The notes: generated from the letters alone by a model not told the origin. A stretch of 11,139 nucleotides of DNA from Clostridiales bacterium (GCA_004556345.1 SFHQ01000044.1:1-11139); one strand, 5' to 3'; shown: positions 1 through 7,113, counted from the stretch's first letter. Made by a program: numbers and translations.

Positions 1-695
1 CACTTTTCAAATGTTCCGTTATATGAATAGCCTACAATACTTTCCGCACAGTTATTATTTTCGTCGCGCTTGCTTTCCATCGAAGAATCCACAACGGAGC
101 AGTTTTTGATGGACGATTCATAGCACAAACCCGCAATACCGCCCACATAGCTGTAATTATTCTGACCGGTTGCCACAAAGTTTGCGTTTTCCACATGCAA
201 ATTTTCAACCGACCCAAATGCCACCCAGCCGAAAATGCCCGCTGTGGCAAAGCCACCAGCATCATTTTTACCCGTACTCGTTGCGTTAGAAATGGTGTAT
301 CCGCCACCGTCATAATGACCTGCAAAATAGCAACTGCCTGAATATCCGATCGGGTCCCAGCTCGCAATGTTGCTCAAATCCAGGTCCTTTGTCTGTTTGA
401 AGTAGTAACCATGGTAATTTCCGGGAATCCCGCCCCCGGTATCAGTGCAGTTTGCATCAAATTTAGCAGCATCCCCATTGTTGATTGTATTTGCCAGCAG
501 TTGCAGATCTGCCACGGACGAAATCTGCCACGGGTCAGTTTCCGTGCCGGAGCCGCCGCTGTAGGCGGGCATTTCGGCGCTGGGCGTTGTTGCGCTGCTC
601 TCTGTGTCGCCCTCATCCTCCGCCAGCGCTGTTGCAGGCAGCAGACTCAGGCACAGGGCCAGGGCGAGCAGTACGCTTCCGATGCGTTTTTTCAT
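1..695 (-). CDS. Secreted GLUG-type surface protein, N-terminal part (cut by window edge)
   Basis: The frame reads leftward from an ATG at 695 through 231 codons and leaves the window still open, so only the N-terminus is seen. An AGAAAGGAG ribosome-binding site lies about 6 bases upstream. Residues 1-25 are a clear Sec signal peptide: MKKR, then a hydrophobic Leu/Ala stretch, ending ALA before EDEG. A Ser/Thr-rich linker follows, then a YSGGSGTETDPWQI segment (about 45-58) and a 'VADLQLLANTINNG' segment, which typically open the beta-helix or GLUG modules of clostridial surface proteins. The later segment YVGGIAGLCYESSIKNCSVV is a good match to the GLUG repeat. It is probably exported and either wall-attached or released. 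No anchor is visible because the C-terminus is missing. Binding partner and function are unknown. It is more AT-rich than the arg genes, as expected of a surface gene. Confidence 0.85.
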   Translation of the reverse strand, partial: MKKRIGSVLLALALCLSLLPATALAEDEGDTESSATTPSAEMPAYSGGSGTETDPWQISSVADLQLLANTINNGDAAKFDANCTDTGGGIPGNYHGYYFKQTKDLDLSNIASWDPIGYSGSCYFAGHYDGGGYTISNATSTGKNDAGGFATAGIFGWVAFGSVENLHVENANFVATGQNNYSYVGGIAGLCYESSIKNCSVVDSSMESKRDENNNCAESIVGYSYNGTFEK

Positions 696-731
696 GGGAT
701 TCTCCTTTCTCGTTATGGGTCTATGGTTTCT

Positions 732-756
732 GCGCCCGCTCGACCCGGACGGGCGC
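732..756. repeat. GC-rich inverted repeat upstream of the surface-protein gene
   Basis: GCGCCCG at 732-738 pairs perfectly with CGGGCGC at 750-756 around an 11-base loop. It lies 37 bases upstream of the start of the minus-strand secreted-protein gene, so it would fold in that gene's 5' leader. There is no T-run on either side, so it is not a standard terminator. Confidence 0.6.
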
Positions 757-776
757 GCTCACGAGACAAGGAGGGA

Positions 777-819
777 TTATCCCGTAGTGGCCACTACGGG
801 ATAAAGGCGCGCCTTTATC
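777..819. repeat. Two overlapping perfect palindromes sharing a 5-base arm
   Basis: Bases 777-804 form a 28-base perfect palindrome with no spacer: TTATCCCGTAGTGG followed by its exact complement. Bases 800-819 form a second, 20-base perfect palindrome, GATAAAGG-CGCG-CCTTTATC. They share GATAA at 800-804, which can pair either with TTATC at 777-781 or with TTATC at 815-819, so the two full hairpins exclude each other at that arm. The element lies between the tRNA-Leu unit and the secreted-protein gene. No T-run follows it on either strand. It could be a dispersed palindromic repeat, a protein-binding site or a leader switch; the sequence alone does not decide. Confidence 0.85.
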
Positions 820-871
820 GTGAATTTTTGATATTATTTTAAATATACACTAGTTTTGTGATTTGATAAAT

Positions 872-891
872 CCGTCTAAAGTATGAGACGG
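872..891. other. Small hairpin between tRNA-Leu terminator and palindromes
   Basis: CCGTCT at 872-877 pairs with AGACGG at 886-891 around an 8-base loop. On the minus strand it is followed by ATTTATC, only a weak T-rich tail, so at best it is a back-up terminator for the tRNA-Leu transcript. The rest of 696-943 has no open frame that I can support. A loose promoter-like TATATT is present on the minus strand at 842-847, but no convincing -35 accompanies it. Confidence 0.4.
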
Positions 892-904
892 TGAACTTTT
901 GCAC

Positions 905-940
905 AAAAAAACTGGACACCGATCGTTGTCAGTGTCCAGT
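905..940 (-). terminator. Intrinsic terminator of tRNA-Leu
   Basis: On the minus strand ACTGGACAC (940-932) pairs perfectly with GTGTCCAGT (919-911) across a 12-base loop and is followed directly by a run of T (911-905). It starts only 3 bases after the tRNA's encoded CCA, so the transcript is a single-tRNA unit. Confidence 0.92.
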
Positions 941-943
941 CGA

Positions 944-1028
944 TGGTACGGGTAGTGGGGGTCGAACCCACACGGATCGCTCCACAGGAACCTAAATCCT
1001 GCACGTCTACCAATTCCGCCATACCCGC
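944..1028 (-). tRNA. tRNA-Leu, anticodon UAG, CCA encoded
   Basis: The minus strand folds as a complete class II tRNA. The acceptor GCGGGTA pairs with TACCCGT, followed by discriminator A and an encoded CCA at 946-944. The D-arm contains AATTGGTAGAC. The anticodon stem CAGGA/TCCTG encloses the loop TTTAGGT, giving anticodon TAG for leucine codon CUA and, by wobble, other CUN codons. A variable arm GGA-GCGA-TCC follows, as expected for tRNA-Leu, then a TpsiC arm GTGGG/CCCAC with loop TTCGACC. The first acceptor pair is G1-U72 instead of a Watson-Crick pair, a small oddity. It has its own promoter and terminator. Confidence 0.97.
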
Positions 1029-1051
1029 ATAACAATTTTAATAACTTTCTT

Positions 1052-1080
1052 ATCTTACCAGCCCCAAGCAAAAAAGTCAA
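1052..1080 (-). promoter_or_regulatory. Sigma-A promoter of tRNA-Leu
   Basis: On the minus strand TTGACT (1080-1075) is followed after exactly 17 bases by TAAGAT (1057-1052). The tRNA's first base lies 23 bases beyond the -10 box, allowing a short 5' leader. It faces away from argG, so this intergenic region is divergent. Confidence 0.88.
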
Positions 1081-1188
1081 TCATTCATCCAAATGCGAAT
1101 TTTATGCATATATATCCGTATATTTCCCTAAAATATTCATTTTTGTGGAAACCGGACCGGGTTTTTTCGCAAAATATTCGGATGATTA

Positions 1189-1213
1189 TGCAAAATTTGC
1201 TTGCAATTTTGCA
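1189..1213. promoter_or_regulatory. Inverted repeat over the argG -35 box, candidate operator
   Basis: TGCAAAATT (1189-1197) and AATTTTGCA (1205-1213) form perfect 9-base arms around a 7-base spacer. The repeat covers the -35 box at 1201-1206, so a bound protein would block RNA polymerase. It does not match the classical ArgR/AhrC ARG box (TGAAT, four A/T, ATTCA). A looser ARG-box-like stretch, TGCAT-ATAT-ATCCG, lies upstream at 1105-1118 with 7 of 10 conserved positions matching. Repression by arginine is expected for the pathway, but the site assignment is inference. Confidence 0.4.
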
Positions 1214-1229
1214 GAAATCGTGCTATCCT
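1201..1229 (+). promoter_or_regulatory. Sigma-A promoter of the arg operon
   Basis: TTGCAA at 1201-1206, a 17-base spacer and TATCCT at 1224-1229, with TG at 1221-1222 giving an extended -10. Transcription should begin near 1235-1237, leaving a short leader of about 40 bases before argG; that leaves little room for a riboswitch or T-box. Confidence 0.75.
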
Positions 1230-1277
1230 TTCAGCAATGAGAAAAACACAGCAAATTGATTCAGGAGGTTTATGATC

Positions 1278-2516
1278 ATGTCTGTGAACAAAAATGAGAT
1301 CAAAAAAGTTGTACTTGCCTATTCCGGCGGCTTGGATACTTCCATCATCATCCCCTGGCTGAAAGAGAATTATAACAACCCGGAGATCATCGCCGTCTCC
1401 GGCAACGTTGGCCAGGCCGACGAGCTGGAGGGCCTGGAAGAGAAGGCCCTCAAGACCGGCGCTTCCAAGCTGATCGTGGCCGATCTAGTCGATGAGATGT
1501 GCGACGACGTCATCGTGCCCTCTTTGAAAATGGGTGCCAAATATGAAAAGTATCTGCTGGGTACTGCCTTTGCTCGTCCCATCATCGGCAAGAAGCTGGC
1601 GGAGATCGCCCTGGCCGAAGGTGCCGACGCCGTGGTGCACGGCTGCACCGGCAAGGGCAACGACCAGGTCCGGTTCGAGCTGGCCATCAAGCGGTTTGCT
1701 CCTGGCATGAAGATCATCGCCCCCTGGCGGGAGTGGGACATCAAGAGCCGGGACGAAGAGATCGACTACGCCGAGGCCCACAACGTCCCCCTGAAGATCA
1801 GCCGGGAGACCAACTACTCCAAGGATAAGAACCTCTGGCACCTGAGCCACGAGGGTCTGGACCTGGAGGACCCCGCCAACGAGCCTCAGTACGACAAGCC
1901 CGGCTTCCTGGAAATGGGCGTCTCCCCCACCCAGGCCCCCGACGAGCCCACCTACCTCACCCTGGAGTTTGAAAAGGGCACCCCCGTGGCCCTGAACGGC
2001 GAGAAGATGAAGGTCTCCAAGATCATCGAGGGTCTGAACGAGCTGGGCGGCAAGAACGGCATCGGCATCCTGGACATCGTGGAGAACCGGCTGGTCGGCA
2101 TGAAGGACCGGGGCGTTTACGAAACTCCCGGCGGCACCATCCTCTACTTTGCCCACGAGCAGCTGGAGATGATCACGGTCGACAAGGACACCCTGCACGC
2201 CAAGCAGAAGCTGGCCGTGGACTTCGCCGATCTCATCTACAACGGCAAGTGGTTCTCCCCCCTGCGGGAAGCCCTGTCTGCTTTCGCGGACAAGGCCAAC
2301 GAGTACGTCACCGGCACCGTGAAGCTCAAGCTCTATAAGGGCAACATCATCCCCGCCGGCATGACCTCTCCCTACTCCCTCTACTCCGAGGACATCGCCA
2401 CCTTCAACGACTCCGCCTTCGACTATGACCAGAAGGATTCCGCCGGCTTCATCAACCTCTGGGGCCTGCCCGACACCGTCCAGGCACTGCGGGAAAAGGG
2501 TCTGCTGAACAAGTAA
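1278..2516 (+). CDS. argG: Argininosuccinate synthase
   Basis: ATP-dependent joining of citrulline and aspartate to argininosuccinate, the penultimate step of arginine synthesis, in the cytoplasm. The protein is 412 residues, a normal family length. The N-type ATP pyrophosphatase loop SGGLDTS is at about 16-22. YLLGTAFARP (92-101), HGCTGKGNDQVRFE (121-134) and IAPWREWD (147-154) are the family's substrate and nucleotide segments. I chose the ATG at 1278 because AGGAGG (1263-1268) then has a 9-base spacing. The in-frame ATG at 1272 would sit only 3 bases from it and adds just two residues. It is the first gene of the operon, directly behind the promoter. In many bacteria argG and argH form a separate unit, but here they head the whole pathway cluster. 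Confidence 0.98.
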   Translation: MSVNKNEIKKVVLAYSGGLDTSIIIPWLKENYNNPEIIAVSGNVGQADELEGLEEKALKTGASKLIVADLVDEMCDDVIVPSLKMGAKYEKYLLGTAFARPIIGKKLAEIALAEGADAVVHGCTGKGNDQVRFELAIKRFAPGMKIIAPWREWDIKSRDEEIDYAEAHNVPLKISRETNYSKDKNLWHLSHEGLDLEDPANEPQYDKPGFLEMGVSPTQAPDEPTYLTLEFEKGTPVALNGEKMKVSKIIEGLNELGGKNGIGILDIVENRLVGMKDRGVYETPGGTILYFAHEQLEMITVDKDTLHAKQKLAVDFADLIYNGKWFSPLREALSAFADKANEYVTGTVKLKLYKGNIIPAGMTSPYSLYSEDIATFNDSAFDYDQKDSAGFINLWGLPDTVQALREKGLLNK

Positions 2517-2591
2517 GCCGCAGAAGCAACGTGACGATCGCGAACATCGCGAACGGTTAAGATATTGATTTGATGAATTGATCTGCGCTGG

Positions 2592-2617
2592 GCAGGGGCT
2601 GCTTTTTTCGTCCCTGC
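2592..2617 (+). other. Alternative hairpins in the argG-argH gap, possible attenuator
   Basis: The 135-base gap holds two structures that cannot form together. GCAG-GGG-CTGC (2592-2602) is a short hairpin followed by TTTTTT (2603-2608), which looks like a weak terminator. GCAGGGG (2592-2598) can instead pair with TCCCTGC (2611-2617), with one G-U pair, which would put the T-run in a loop. A tandem 9-base repeat, ATCGCGAAC twice (2537-2554), lies just after argG. The stem of the first hairpin has only four GC pairs, so any effect on argH-F expression would be partial. Confidence 0.35.
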
Positions 2618-2651
2618 TCACCGCCGTTTCTTGGAAAGGATGCCAACGACT

Positions 2652-4031
2652 ATGAAACTTTGGGCAGGACGGTTTCAAAAGGAAACCGATGACAAGGTAA
2701 ACGACTTCAACTCCTCCATCTCCTTCGACGCTCGGCTCTACCGCCAGGACATCGCCGGTTCCATCGCCCACGCCACCATGCTGGGGGAACAGGGCATCAT
2801 CGCCAAGGAAGAGGCAGACAAGATCGTTGCCACCTTGAAAATTCTTCTGGAAGAGATCGAGGCCGGAAAGGTCGAGTTCACCAAGGACAGTGAGGACATC
2901 CACATGAACATGGAGGTCCTGCTGACCGAGCGCATCGGCGCCACCGGCAAGCGTCTGCACACCGCCCGCAGCCGGAACGATCAGGTCGCCGTGGACTTCC
3001 GTCTTTATGTAAAAGAGGAGATCCCCCACATCATCACCATGCTGGTGAACCTGGAAAAGGCCCTGGTCCGCCAGGCCGAGGCCAACCTGGATGCCATCAT
3101 GCCCGGCTACACCCACTTGCAGCGGGCCCAGCCCATCACCTTCGCCCACGCGATGATGGCCTACGCCAATATGTTCCGCCGGGACATCACCCGCTTGGAG
3201 GACTGCATGGAGCGGATGGATGAGTCCCCCCTTGGCTCCGGTGCCCTGGCGACCTCCACCCACCCTGTGGACCGTTTCCGCACCGCCGAGCTGTTGGGCT
3301 TCCAAAAGCCCATGGACAACTCGCTCGACGGCGTGTCTGACCGGGACTTTGCCCTGGAATTTTTGTCCGACTGCTCCATTTTGATGATGCACCTCTCCCG
3401 CTTCTCCGAGGAGCTGATCTTGTGGTGCAGCTGGGAGTTTAAGTTCATCGAGCTGGACGACGCCTATGCCACCGGCTCCTCCATCATGCCCCAGAAGAAA
3501 AACCCCGACGTGGCCGAGCTGGTCCGGGGCAAGACGGGGCGGGTGTACGGCTCCCTCATCACCCTGCTCACCGCCATGAAGGGCCTGCCCCTGGCCTACA
3601 ACAAGGACATGCAGGAGGACAAGGAGCCCGTCTTTGACGCCATCGACACCGTGGAGCTGTGCCTGCCGGTCTTCTCCGCCATGATCGACACCCTGACCGT
3701 CAACCGCGCCAACATGCGCAAGGCCGCCAACGGCGGCTTCATCTCCGCCACGGACTGCGCCGACTACCTGGCCAAGAAGGGCATGCCCTTCCGGGAGGCC
3801 TACGGCATCGTCGGCAAGCTGGTGGGCCACTGCGTCGATACCGGCCACTCCCTGGAGACGCTGCCCTTGGAGGAATACAAGAAGGTCTCGGAATACTTCG
3901 AGGAGGACGTGTACGATGCCCTGTCCCTGGAGACCTGCGTCAACGGCCGGAAGGTCTACGGCGGCCCCGCCCCGGAGACCGTGAAAGTCCAGATCGAAAA
4001 CATCAAACACTTCATCCAGGAGCGTGCATGA
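2652..4031 (+). CDS. argH: Argininosuccinate lyase
   Basis: Splits argininosuccinate into arginine and fumarate, the last step of the pathway; a homotetramer of the fumarase/aspartase superfamily. The protein is 459 residues, the usual size. It opens MKLWAGRF, the family's typical N-terminus. TARSRNDQV (104-112) and GYTHLQRAQP (152-161, with the conserved catalytic-region His155) are substrate-contact segments. The superfamily signature GSSIMPQKKNPD (275-286) carries the mobile loop with the catalytic serine. I chose the ATG at 2652: AAAGGA (2635-2640) precedes it by 11 bases. The ATG at 2640 overlaps that motif, and a TTG at 2631 lies upstream of it. The gene overlaps argC by 4 bases, indicating translational coupling. 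Confidence 0.98.
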   Translation: MKLWAGRFQKETDDKVNDFNSSISFDARLYRQDIAGSIAHATMLGEQGIIAKEEADKIVATLKILLEEIEAGKVEFTKDSEDIHMNMEVLLTERIGATGKRLHTARSRNDQVAVDFRLYVKEEIPHIITMLVNLEKALVRQAEANLDAIMPGYTHLQRAQPITFAHAMMAYANMFRRDITRLEDCMERMDESPLGSGALATSTHPVDRFRTAELLGFQKPMDNSLDGVSDRDFALEFLSDCSILMMHLSRFSEELILWCSWEFKFIELDDAYATGSSIMPQKKNPDVAELVRGKTGRVYGSLITLLTAMKGLPLAYNKDMQEDKEPVFDAIDTVELCLPVFSAMIDTLTVNRANMRKAANGGFISATDCADYLAKKGMPFREAYGIVGKLVGHCVDTGHSLETLPLEEYKKVSEYFEEDVYDALSLETCVNGRKVYGGPAPETVKVQIENIKHFIQERA

Positions 4032-4966
4032 CCATGAAACCTGTGATTTTTATTGACGGACGGGAGGGCACCACCGGCCTGCAAATCTATGACCGGCTGA
4101 CCCCCCGCCAGGACATCGAGCTTCTCCTCATCGACGAGGAGAAGCGGAAGGACCCCGCCGAGCGTAAAAAATGTCTCAATGCAGCGGATCTGGTCTTTCT
4201 CTGCCTGCCCGACGACGCGGCCCGCGAGGCCGTGGCCATGATCGAGAACCCCAACACGAAGGTCATCGACGCCTCCACCGCCCACCGGACGGCGGAGGGC
4301 TGGGCTTACGGCTTCCCCGAACTCTCCCCCAAACACCGGGAGGCGATCATACATTCTAAGAGAGTCGCCAACCCTGGCTGTCATGCCTCCGGCTTCATCT
4401 CTTCTGTCTATCCCCTGGTCCAGCTGGGGCTGATCCCCCCGGACCACCCCCTGTGTGCCTACTCCCTGACCGGCTACTCCGGCGGCGGCAAGAAACTCAT
4501 TGCCGAGTACCAGGACCCGAACCGGGACCCCCGGCACGAATCCGCCCGCATCTACGGCACAACGCTCCACCACAAGCACCTGCCCGAAATGGTCCATGTC
4601 TGCGGCCTGGACGCTCCCCCCGTCTTCCACCCCATCTTAGGCGATTACATCCAGGGCATGGCCACCACCGTCATGCTCCGCAACGACACCCTGCCCGGCG
4701 GACCCACGGCATATAACATCTACAACGTCCTGGACGCCTATTATGAGGGCCAGACCTTCGTCTCCGTGGCTCCCTTCGGCGGGGATGAGTCCGTCATCTA
4801 CTCCGACACTCTGGTCGGCACGAACCAGCTCCGCCTGATCGTCTGCGGCCACGAGGACCAGACGACCATCACCGCCCTGTTCGACAACCTCGGCAAGGGT
4901 GCCTCCGGCGCGGCCGTGCAGAACATGAATCTCATGCTCGGCTTCGACGAAGACGCAGGACTTTAA
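4028..4966 (+). CDS. argC: N-acetyl-gamma-glutamyl-phosphate reductase, short type 2 form
   Basis: NADPH-dependent reduction of N-acetylglutamyl-5-phosphate to the semialdehyde. The protein is 312 residues, shorter than the common ArgC of about 335-350, and it matches the less common short family often called type 2. The nucleotide-binding turn is GREGTTGL (11-18). The catalytic cysteine is Cys118 in NPGCHASGF, where the common type has NPGCYPT. The active-site histidine region is HHKHLPEM (181-188), and SGGGKK (151-156) also fits the family. The start codon overlaps the argH stop as ATGA, with AGGAG (4018-4022) 5 bases upstream. A second ATG at 4034 is possible and would remove two residues. 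The short form is the main feature that sets this operon apart from textbook Firmicute versions. Confidence 0.95.
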   Translation: MTMKPVIFIDGREGTTGLQIYDRLTPRQDIELLLIDEEKRKDPAERKKCLNAADLVFLCLPDDAAREAVAMIENPNTKVIDASTAHRTAEGWAYGFPELSPKHREAIIHSKRVANPGCHASGFISSVYPLVQLGLIPPDHPLCAYSLTGYSGGGKKLIAEYQDPNRDPRHESARIYGTTLHHKHLPEMVHVCGLDAPPVFHPILGDYIQGMATTVMLRNDTLPGGPTAYNIYNVLDAYYEGQTFVSVAPFGGDESVIYSDTLVGTNQLRLIVCGHEDQTTITALFDNLGKGASGAAVQNMNLMLGFDEDAGL

Positions 4967-4984
4967 CACTAGGAGGATCTTACC

Positions 4985-6220
4985 ATGAATATCATCACCG
5001 GCGGCGTGACCGCCCCCAAAGGTTTTAAGGCCGCAGGCATCCACTGCGGCGTGAAAGATAACTTCACCACCCCCGTCCCCGACAAGAAGGACCTGGCCAT
5101 GGTCCTGTCTGACGTGCCCTGCGCCGCCGCCGGGACATATACCCGCAACGTGGTCAAGGCCGACCCCGTGATCCTGACCAAGGAGTATCTGGCCGATCAC
5201 AAGGCCCAGGGCATCATCCTGGACAGCGGCAACGCCAACGCCTGCGCCCCCAAGGGCATGGAAAATGCCAAGCGCATGGCCGCCGCCGCGGCCGCCGCCA
5301 CGGGCCTGGCTCCCCAGGACTTCGCCGTCTGCTCCACCGGCATCATCGGCGTGGAGCTGAACATCACTGCCATCGAGGCCGGGGTCCCCGCCCTGGTGGC
5401 GGCTCTGGCTGACACCGAGCAGGCATCCAACGACGCAGCCCACGCCATCCTGACCACCGACCTGAAGATCAAGGAGATCGCCGTGACCACCGAGATCGGC
5501 GGCAAGACCGTCACCGTTGGTGCCATCGCCAAAGGCTCCGGCATGATCCACCCCAACATGGGCACCATGCTCTGCGCCGTCACCACCGACTGCGCCATCG
5601 ACGGGGCCGTGCTCCAGGACATGCTGCGCCATATCGTCACCAAGACGTTTAACCGCATCACCGTGGACGGCGACACCTCCACCAACGACACCTGCGTAGT
5701 CCTGGCCAACGGCCTGGCGGGCAACGCCCCCATCACCGGCCCCGGCGCGGATTACGACGCTCTGGTGGAAGCCCTGCGCTACGTCTGCGAGTATGAGGCC
5801 AAGATGATCGCCAGCGACGGCGAGGGCGCAGGCCGCCTTGTGACCTGCACCGTGCAGGGCGCTGCCAGCGAGGAGCAGGCCGAGCTGATGGCCAAGGCCG
5901 TCGTCCGTTCTCCCCTGGTCAAGTGTGCGATTTTTGGCACCGACGCCAACTGGGGCCGGGTCCTGTGCGCCGTGGGCTACTCCGGGGCCGAGTTTGACCC
6001 CAAGGACGTGGAAGTGAAGTTCCTCTCCCAGGCCGGCGAGCTGAAGGTCTGTGCCGGGGGCCAGGGCGTTCCCTTTGACGAGGACCTGGCGAAAAAAGTC
6101 CTGTCTGAGCCGGAGGTCGTGATCCTGGTCACGCTGACCGCCGGAGACGCGGCCTGCTCCTGCTGGGGCTGTGACCTCACCTACGACTATGTGAAGATCA
6201 ACGGCGATTACCGCAGCTGA
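4985..6220 (+). CDS. argJ: Ornithine acetyltransferase (glutamate N-acetyltransferase)
   Basis: Transfers the acetyl group of N-acetylornithine to glutamate, making the pathway cyclic. Bifunctional members also acetylate glutamate from acetyl-CoA; no argA is present here, which suggests but does not prove bifunctionality. The protein is 411 residues. STGIIG (117-122) is the oxyanion-hole segment. The autocleavage segment is KGSGMIHPNM-G-TML with Thr194 as the expected N-terminal nucleophile of the beta chain. The residue before it is Gly193, where many ArgJ proteins have Ala. TVDGDTSTNDT (226-236) is the conserved beta-chain motif. AGGAGG (4971-4976) lies 8 bases before the ATG, and the gap from argC is 18 bases. 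Confidence 0.97.
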   Translation: MNIITGGVTAPKGFKAAGIHCGVKDNFTTPVPDKKDLAMVLSDVPCAAAGTYTRNVVKADPVILTKEYLADHKAQGIILDSGNANACAPKGMENAKRMAAAAAAATGLAPQDFAVCSTGIIGVELNITAIEAGVPALVAALADTEQASNDAAHAILTTDLKIKEIAVTTEIGGKTVTVGAIAKGSGMIHPNMGTMLCAVTTDCAIDGAVLQDMLRHIVTKTFNRITVDGDTSTNDTCVVLANGLAGNAPITGPGADYDALVEALRYVCEYEAKMIASDGEGAGRLVTCTVQGAASEEQAELMAKAVVRSPLVKCAIFGTDANWGRVLCAVGYSGAEFDPKDVEVKFLSQAGELKVCAGGQGVPFDEDLAKKVLSEPEVVILVTLTAGDAACSCWGCDLTYDYVKINGDYRS

Positions 6221-6252
6221 TTGTTGACAAACCGGAAAGGAAGGCGGCCCCC

Positions 6253-7113
6253 ATGGATATGAACGATTATATGGAGCGCTCCACCGTCCTGGTGGAAGCC
6301 CTCCCCTACATTCAGAAATACTACGGCAAGACTGTCGTCATCAAATACGGCGGCAACGCCATGATCTCCGAGGAACTCCGCAGCGCCGTCATCAGCGACA
6401 TCATCCTGCTCCATCTCGTGGGGGTGAAGGTCGTGATGGTCCACGGCGGCGGGCCAGAGATCGGCGGGATGCTGCAAAAGATCGGCAAGCAGTCCCGCTT
6501 CGTGGACGGCCTGCGTTACACCGATGAGGAGACGATGGACGTGGTGCAGCAGGTCCTCTGCGGCAAGGTCAACAAGCACCTGGTCTCCATCATCAACAAC
6601 CTCGGCGGCAAGGCCATCGGCCTGTGCGGTCTGGACGGTGCCCTCTTCCAGGCCAAGAAGCTGGACGAGAAGTACGGCCTGGTGGGCAAGATCGTGAAGG
6701 TCGAGCCGCAGGTGGTCCACGATGCGCTGAACTGCGGGTATATCCCCGTCGTCTCCACCGTGGCCCTGGGCATCGACAACGACACCGCCTACAACATCAA
6801 CGCCGACACCGCCGCAGCCGAGCTTGCCATCTCCCTGGGTGCGGAAAAGCTCATCCTGCTGACCGACGTGCGCGGCGTGCTGAAAGACCCCAAGGATGAC
6901 AGCACCCTGATCTCTCAAATTCGCCTGAACGAGGTGCCCGGCCTGCTTGCCAGCGGCATCATCGGCGGCGGTATGATCCCCAAGATCGAGTGCTGCGTGA
7001 ATGCCTTGGAGCGCGGCGTGCACCGCACCCATATTCTGGACGGACGCATCCCCCACTCGATCCTCACCGAGATGCTCTCCCACAAGGGCATCGGGACGAT
7101 GCTCTGGGAATAA
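6253..7113 (+). CDS. argB: Acetylglutamate kinase, probably arginine-inhibited
   Basis: Phosphorylates N-acetylglutamate with ATP, the committed step of the cyclic route. The protein is 286 residues of the amino acid kinase family. IKYGGNAM (30-37, with Lys31) and VHGGGPEIG (63-71) form the phosphate-binding glycine loops. SRFVDGLRYTDEE (81-93) binds the acetylglutamate side. NINADTAA (181-188), LLTDVRGV (202-209) and MIPKIE (241-246, Lys244) complete the nucleotide site. About 25 residues precede the first core strand. In characterised enzymes such an N-terminal helix builds the arginine-sensitive hexamer, whereas the insensitive E. coli enzyme is shorter (about 258). Feedback inhibition is therefore likely. 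GGAAGG (6239-6244) lies 8 bases before the ATG; argJ ends 32 bases upstream. Confidence 0.97.
   Translation: MDMNDYMERSTVLVEALPYIQKYYGKTVVIKYGGNAMISEELRSAVISDIILLHLVGVKVVMVHGGGPEIGGMLQKIGKQSRFVDGLRYTDEETMDVVQQVLCGKVNKHLVSIINNLGGKAIGLCGLDGALFQAKKLDEKYGLVGKIVKVEPQVVHDALNCGYIPVVSTVALGIDNDTAYNINADTAAAELAISLGAEKLILLTDVRGVLKDPKDDSTLISQIRLNEVPGLLASGIIGGGMIPKIECCVNALERGVHRTHILDGRIPHSILTEMLSHKGIGTMLWE

Noticed and set aside
411..842. Plus-strand frame across the signal-peptide region and palindromes
   Set aside because: It opposes a gene with a clear signal peptide and ribosome site, and its product has no protein-like pattern.
850..1080. Minus-strand 76-codon frame containing GGIGRRAGF
   Set aside because: It is the translation of the tRNA-Leu gene and its terminator; such peptides are a known annotation artefact.
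1230..1277. T-box, arginine riboswitch or leader peptide for the arg operon
   Set aside because: The leader from the likely transcript start to argG is about 40 bases with no T-box motif, Arg-rich mini-frame or terminator.
1485..4010. An 841-codon open frame on the minus strand across argG and argH
   Set aside because: It runs antisense to two unmistakable genes, gives a low-complexity Gly/Val/Asp/His-rich product typical of reversed GC-rich codons, and has no ribosome site. The antisense frames at 4637-5632, 6208-7143, 7150-8001 and 8346-9323 are rejected for the same reason.
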